DNA of 64,000 nucleotides, taken from NCBI GenBank assembly GCA_014338405.1, contig JTDE01000416.1, positions 1-64,000 on the forward strand. Direction: 5' to 3'. Made by a program: the position numbers and the translations under genes. This document shows, piece by piece, positions 55,301-61,300 of this stretch. The DNA is from Paragonimus skrjabini miyazakii (taxonomy: Eukaryota; Platyhelminthes; Trematoda; Plagiorchiida; Troglotrematidae). How positions within the stretch are numbered: the first letter of the stretch is position 1; each line of letters begins with the position of its first letter. The notes beneath the pieces were generated by a model. The model saw nothing but the letters and a program-made list of their open reading frames with translations, was not told where the DNA came from and searched no databases.

Positions 55301-58300
55301 GACTTTGTCTACCTGAACTGCCTTTGAGGCAGTGTAATGAAAACGTCAAGAAGTTATCTTTCAGGAGTAGTCTTATTTCCCGCTGTTTACAAGATGTACG
55401 CACCATAACACCCACTGGCTGAGCCAGGTCATAAGACTTTTATGTACAAACGCACATTTCCTTCCTATCTTTCACCATCAAGTTTGTGGTTTTATAATGT
55501 TCCCACTGTTCATTTTTCGTAGAGGTTTGCTACTGGAATGACGAAATCAGCAAAGCAGAAAACAATACTTGGTCTCTATTATGGATCCCCGAGTGGACTG
55601 TGCGTTTGATAAGATTTAAATATTTATTATTTCACATTATCGCTCGGTGGGCTGACTACACTTATTCATTCTATCGAGCACCCAGAAATCGACTGAAGAT
55701 TAAGCGATTCCAGACGTCAGCGTTGTCGAAGCTACTAGAATCAGATTGCGTAGCCCTCATTGCTGCATACAGAATAAGCTTGTACAGATATCCAACCTCC
55801 TATTCTCAATCTTTTTCAGAGTTTGGAAAAATGGTTGTATAACGGTCATCACACATGCAGTCCGCAGTCGCTTTTGTTCGAATTTCTTACTCATCCTGGC
55901 TACTGTTCTCATATAAACTGAACATCACTCACAACTAGTTGCATCCGTCGCAATCCCACTGGATTTTCAGTCAACCTCTTTTAGAAGGAACACTGGACTC
56001 AAGTTTCACTTTTATTAGTGCTCGTCAGTAGTGTATATTCTTGCAACAACCAGGATTAGAACTCTAACTACACATTCATGAGGAATCGTGATGGACACTA
56101 CGCCACTGACCTCACGTTAGGCGCGACTGAGTTGTAATATGTAAACGCTCGACCGTGTTCTGATTGCCCGATCGTTTCGACAGAAGACACAGTAACTGAC
56201 CTTTTAAGTCAAATCAATCATCCCATGACTAGAACTTCTCTGCAATTTGAGGTCACACTAATCGTTAACTTGTTGGACGATATTTTCATTGCTGGTGATT
56301 GGTAAAGGATTTTGGCCTACGTAATAGTTTATCTATGTGCATGTCAAAAGGGTGATCTTTTCATATGACATGCTTCTCATAAGAATTCTTCACCTCGTCG
56401 TCTACATTCTTTCATAGGCGGAATGTATCATCGGACCTTAATATAACGAGACAGAGGCATAAAATAAATCTTTAGAAATGACCTAATCCAGGTAGTCGTT
56501 TGAGTACAACCAACCATCCCTCTGGAGACAGGCCTCCAGAATGGATGTACGCACATACCACGCGTATATTCAGGTAACGAGATGAAACGACAAGATTATA
56601 GTCATGTTTATTATTAACTATTCAGATGAGTAGTTTCAAACCTATTTTCTCATCCCGGACGAGTGTATAGATCAAGCAGTCTTCTCCCGAATCGTGTAAC
56701 TACAGTCTCCCTGTCATGTGGGCCCTGTGTAAAAATAGGAGGCAAGCAGTTTTTCCGTTCAGACACTAGGTAATTGCCTTGTTTTGCCTACACTTAATTG
56801 TAATTTCAACTTATTCGTTATAACAGTAAGGAACGAATACAATGTCCAGAAGTATGCACTTCATCAACTCTGATCAGTCACATGCGTAAACAGTACGACT
56901 TATCTATGATCCATGATCTGTAGCGAAACAGTCAGAGAAAGCTTCCAGCCAAGTTAACCAAATCTAGTATTGCCAGTGCCATGGCGAATTAGTCAATTGT
57001 CTCAACAACTAGTGTACACGTAAAACAGGCTGATAATATTTGAGAAGCGCCCTCCAGATCAGTAATTAGTACGACCGGGTTCAAGTTCAGTAAGTGGGCC
57101 ACAGGCCGTAGCTAACTATTTAAGTAGTTCCCAAACTTTTAACCTATCGCCCGGTTATCTTCATGAGTACAAGTTAAATACCTCCACCACTGCTCAAAAT
57201 TAACTTAGCAAGCATTATGTAGACGCCGAAAGAGCAACAATTAAGCTAACCCAGAGATAAGTATTTTAGATGGTTACAAATCCCCAGGGTAGTCAGCCTG
57301 GATCAGCAGCGGAGTCACCAAGACAATTACAAGCACAATTATTTCACACCTCGTTGATACACATCATACTGTCATCCTGGACTCCTGTTTTCGTCCGATT
57401 TACCGAGTCAACGCCAATCACTCAAAAGCTATTAGATGCCGAATTTTAGCCACAGCCGAGGCGATTGGAATTCGATTAAGAAATCCACCTTTGTGCGCAC
57501 AAAAGCGCTTTGTTCAGGCGTTGAAGTTGCCATGACCAACCACACACACCATGACAGATCAAACCGTCACGGTTCCAAAGGCGTCCTAATGGTGAAGTAA
57601 CCGTACCAAAACGTTGTTTCCGTGTGTGCCGATGACATGTCTGACCTCACCCAAACTAGCTACTTGTTTTTGTCCGTTTCGCCCTGACAACTCTGTTTCA
57701 TATAAATTGTTATGTAATCAGCCTGATGATGAATAACCAAAAGCGAGCTTGTTCGCTACACTATTGTTTTCGGATAAGTATTTACTAAAAGGTTCATACG
57801 GGGGGTCAACTTGCTACATACGCGTCACCTCCTGAATATTAAGCCAAAAGTAACTTAGAACAAATAATGGATCCACTATTTTCAAAACATTAAAACGACC
57901 CATCCTCTTTACTTTCGTATTACCATTTTTACTGTCTACACACCAACCTTAGAAACGAGATCGCTTAGTTTGGGGAACAACAATATGTAGCTAATGAATG
58001 AGTTTGTTGATAAAACAAAAAGCCAAGTAAAGTGTTTGTTTTATTAACCCATATATGATACCATCATCATTTTCATCATCACAGATAAAAATACACCTGT
58101 GATTCCCACTCAGGCTTAACTACCACACAACCACGAAGGAAATAAAACCGATATAGGAAGAGAGGGAAAAAATGAGGGGAGGTGATGAGACCTAACTATT
58201 AAAAATAGTTACACCTTTAGTCAACTATTTAGCATCAATACGTTTACAACTTCCAGACAAACATCCAAGCTGTAAGTGAAGATAAGGCGTCCTGAACAAG

Positions 58301-61300
58301 ATAGCTTCTTTACAGCATTCGTTGCCCCGCATCACTTCACAGACAAATCGGCCAAACAACCGCAACATTCACACCACTGAGCTCGGCTAGCCGCCATCTC
58401 ACCTAACATCACCAGCCACCGACTGTGTGAGTCGCGAGGACCCCAGCCCGGGAGACGAACCCCACGTACAGTAATCAACCCCTTCGTGAACAATTTCATT
58501 TCTCCACGCCGGGTCATCATCTGTCCACCTCGAACCTTACGCCAATCGACCGCAGCATCGGTAAACAGTGCTCGATGTGGCAGACGACTAGCTGGCATCC
58601 TTCGTACATGACCTAACCATCTAAGTATGTGCGAGTGCAAGGATTGAACAAAAGAACTCGTTTGACTATCAGTGCCAAACACCCGCTTCCCAACCACCTC
58701 GTTGCTCACTCGCTGGTGCAAACTGGTACAAGCGACTGAACGCAGACATCGGTTGTCAAATATCTGAAGACGGTTCACGTCCTCTACCCTGAGCGGCCAT
58801 GTTTTGCTTCCATAGCTTCCATAAATTCGAAAGATGTACGACACCTGATAGTGTTTTCCACGTGAAAGGCACGCATCTTTAATCGACATTTCTGACGTAT
58901 GCTGCTATCTTAACATGATGTTTAAACGTGAGTGGTACGTTGGTCCGTGGGTAGTTCTGACTAAAGTTTTCACTACACCGTGTACAACTGTGTAAGACGT
59001 GTTAAAGGGGTACAACCGAACGGAAGGCAGTTAACCACATAGGGTCGAATATTGTGCTACTGACTGTGTGTGAGCGCACAGGTAGTGAAACACGATCTCA
59101 TGAGTATCTAGCGGAAATGGTTTTACAGTCGCCACAACCAAAAGAGGGAAAAGAGGGACAATGAATACCATTATTACTGTACTTATTCTGTGGTAGTTAG
59201 CGTATGTGGCCGGAACTGCCTCGCAATTAGAGCGTGCTCGCATTGAGACATGGTGTTTAATATTTTGATCATCAGTAAATCGATTGAGTGTAGCGAAATT
59301 CGACCTGATTAACATATATGTGCGAGGAAATCTGTACTACAAGTTTTCTATCCGTTGACCCCACAGATCAGTAAACGTACATGTCTGGCGAAATTTTGCT
59401 TCAGTGTGCTTTGTTGTTCTGGTCAGTGAAGTTTTCTATTTCCACATTTTCTTCACATCTGCAAACCGTTCAACACAATTTTTCCAAGGCCTATATCGTG
59501 AAGCAGAAAGTCACAAGCAAAGAATTTTGTCTGCTCTGTGACAACCTGTGAACCCATCGTTGGTGAACAGTTTCACAGGTTTGAGAATACTCAATTATGG
59601 AAAATCTGGTTTTCGACCTGACTCCTTTGGGCCGAATATTATATCACAGATGCTATAAATAGATATGGCAAGCAATTACTATCCGAGGCAGTCAGAACTT
59701 AAGGCAAATCATACGCAACTTCCATCTAAAGCAGTTGTGGCGGTAAAACGAAACAGTCTATGGGACGTCAACAGAAAAGCGAAGAAAAACAGCTCTGACT
59801 TGTTGTCTATAGGCCTACAGTCGCGTAGCTGCAGTCTGAATCCAGCACAGGAATTGTGAACCAAAATGTTCCAGCTTTATTGTAACCAATGAACACTTGA
59901 TCCTATCTGTAGATCTGTAAATTTTTAAAGATGTTGATACCCTTGGTTTACGTGACCCGCGTTGCCTGCATCTTTAGGCGATGTGTTTCCCTGACTGATC
60001 ATTTCTTAATACTTCACAGACATGTAAGAGAAAGCATATTCCTACCCACAACATACACTACCCCCCACGCATTGGATTTGCATATCTGATAAAATATTGT
60101 TTAACCCTGTTTCATTGTTCATTTTAGATATATGACTGTACACCAGTAGTTTTGTTGACGCTGTCCTCTATTTCTTTTAACTTTTTCATCGCGTCTGTAA
60201 AGTGTCCAATGTAATTTTCTCCGGTCAACACCGTGTACCAGGTTTATCACAAAAAAAAGATTTCTTACTGTCGTAGCAACTTATAAAACTATGAACCCCT
60301 GATCGTTGAAAGTACGTGAAAATGATTTTTGTGTGCATTAAACCAGTTACATTGTATTTTGATTTCAGTAGACTTTATCAACTTTTCAGATTTTCATAAC
60401 ATTTCGCCAGTGTTAAACCTTGTTTCAAAATACCTGTTTTTCTCTGTCTTCTATCTTAAGGTCGTCCATAAATTTTAGATTTTGTAGCATGGGTATGGTA
60501 AGTTGGGAATTACATACTCTACCTTCACCTTTTCCGCTTCTAACATGTGAACGTTACCTTCGACTGTTTAAATCGTACAGCAATGCAAGCCTGTCTCAGA
60601 GAGCTACGCTTCTGGTGCCAGCATAGACCTACCTTACATCCTGTTGTTCCTTTGAGTTTACGCTCTGGCGAAGAACAAACTTTGGCCCTTATGCAACCTA
60701 TGTCTGACGACCTTGCAGTAGTCAATGATATGTCCCTGGTACACCACGAAGAACAGGTCCGGAAAACTTTGACTACGAAACTGCAGCCATTACAAAGTGA
60801 TATGAAACAAATTCACTTGTCAAAGGTGAGTTTTTTTCCAAAAGCATGTTCTCAAAATGCGCAGGCCATGTGATTTCAGTTTTAGCTGAACAAACATATA
60901 CTGAAAATATTGCGTATCATCTGTCTTTAATGACCAGTTGCACTTGACTGCAATATCCTGTGGAGTATTTTCATTGTTATTCTACCCTCTTGGCTTAATA
61001 GTACACAATCAACGTACACAAACGTAATGTGTTTGCCAGGAATTATAAACTGATAATTTTATTGCAGATTAAGACGATAATGGTTTCAGACTGACATCAG
61101 TGTTTGCCGTTTCAGTTGGTTTGTAAACCGCGATCCACACGTAGTACGCTTCCTTTCCCGCCGAGAGACGGTCAACTGAATTGCATTGAGGAAAAGATCA
61201 ATACTGCCGGAACGGGTTTTAAAGAAAGGGCAACACTTTACAAGCTCAAGAACCCAATATTTTCTAATGAGACTGCTACGATTTATAATCCTTACACTTA

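Noticed and set aside
57720..57750. CCTGATGATGAATAACCAAAAG in repeat X as a hammerhead core
   Set aside because: The segment between the boxes cannot form stem II, and stems I and III are absent.
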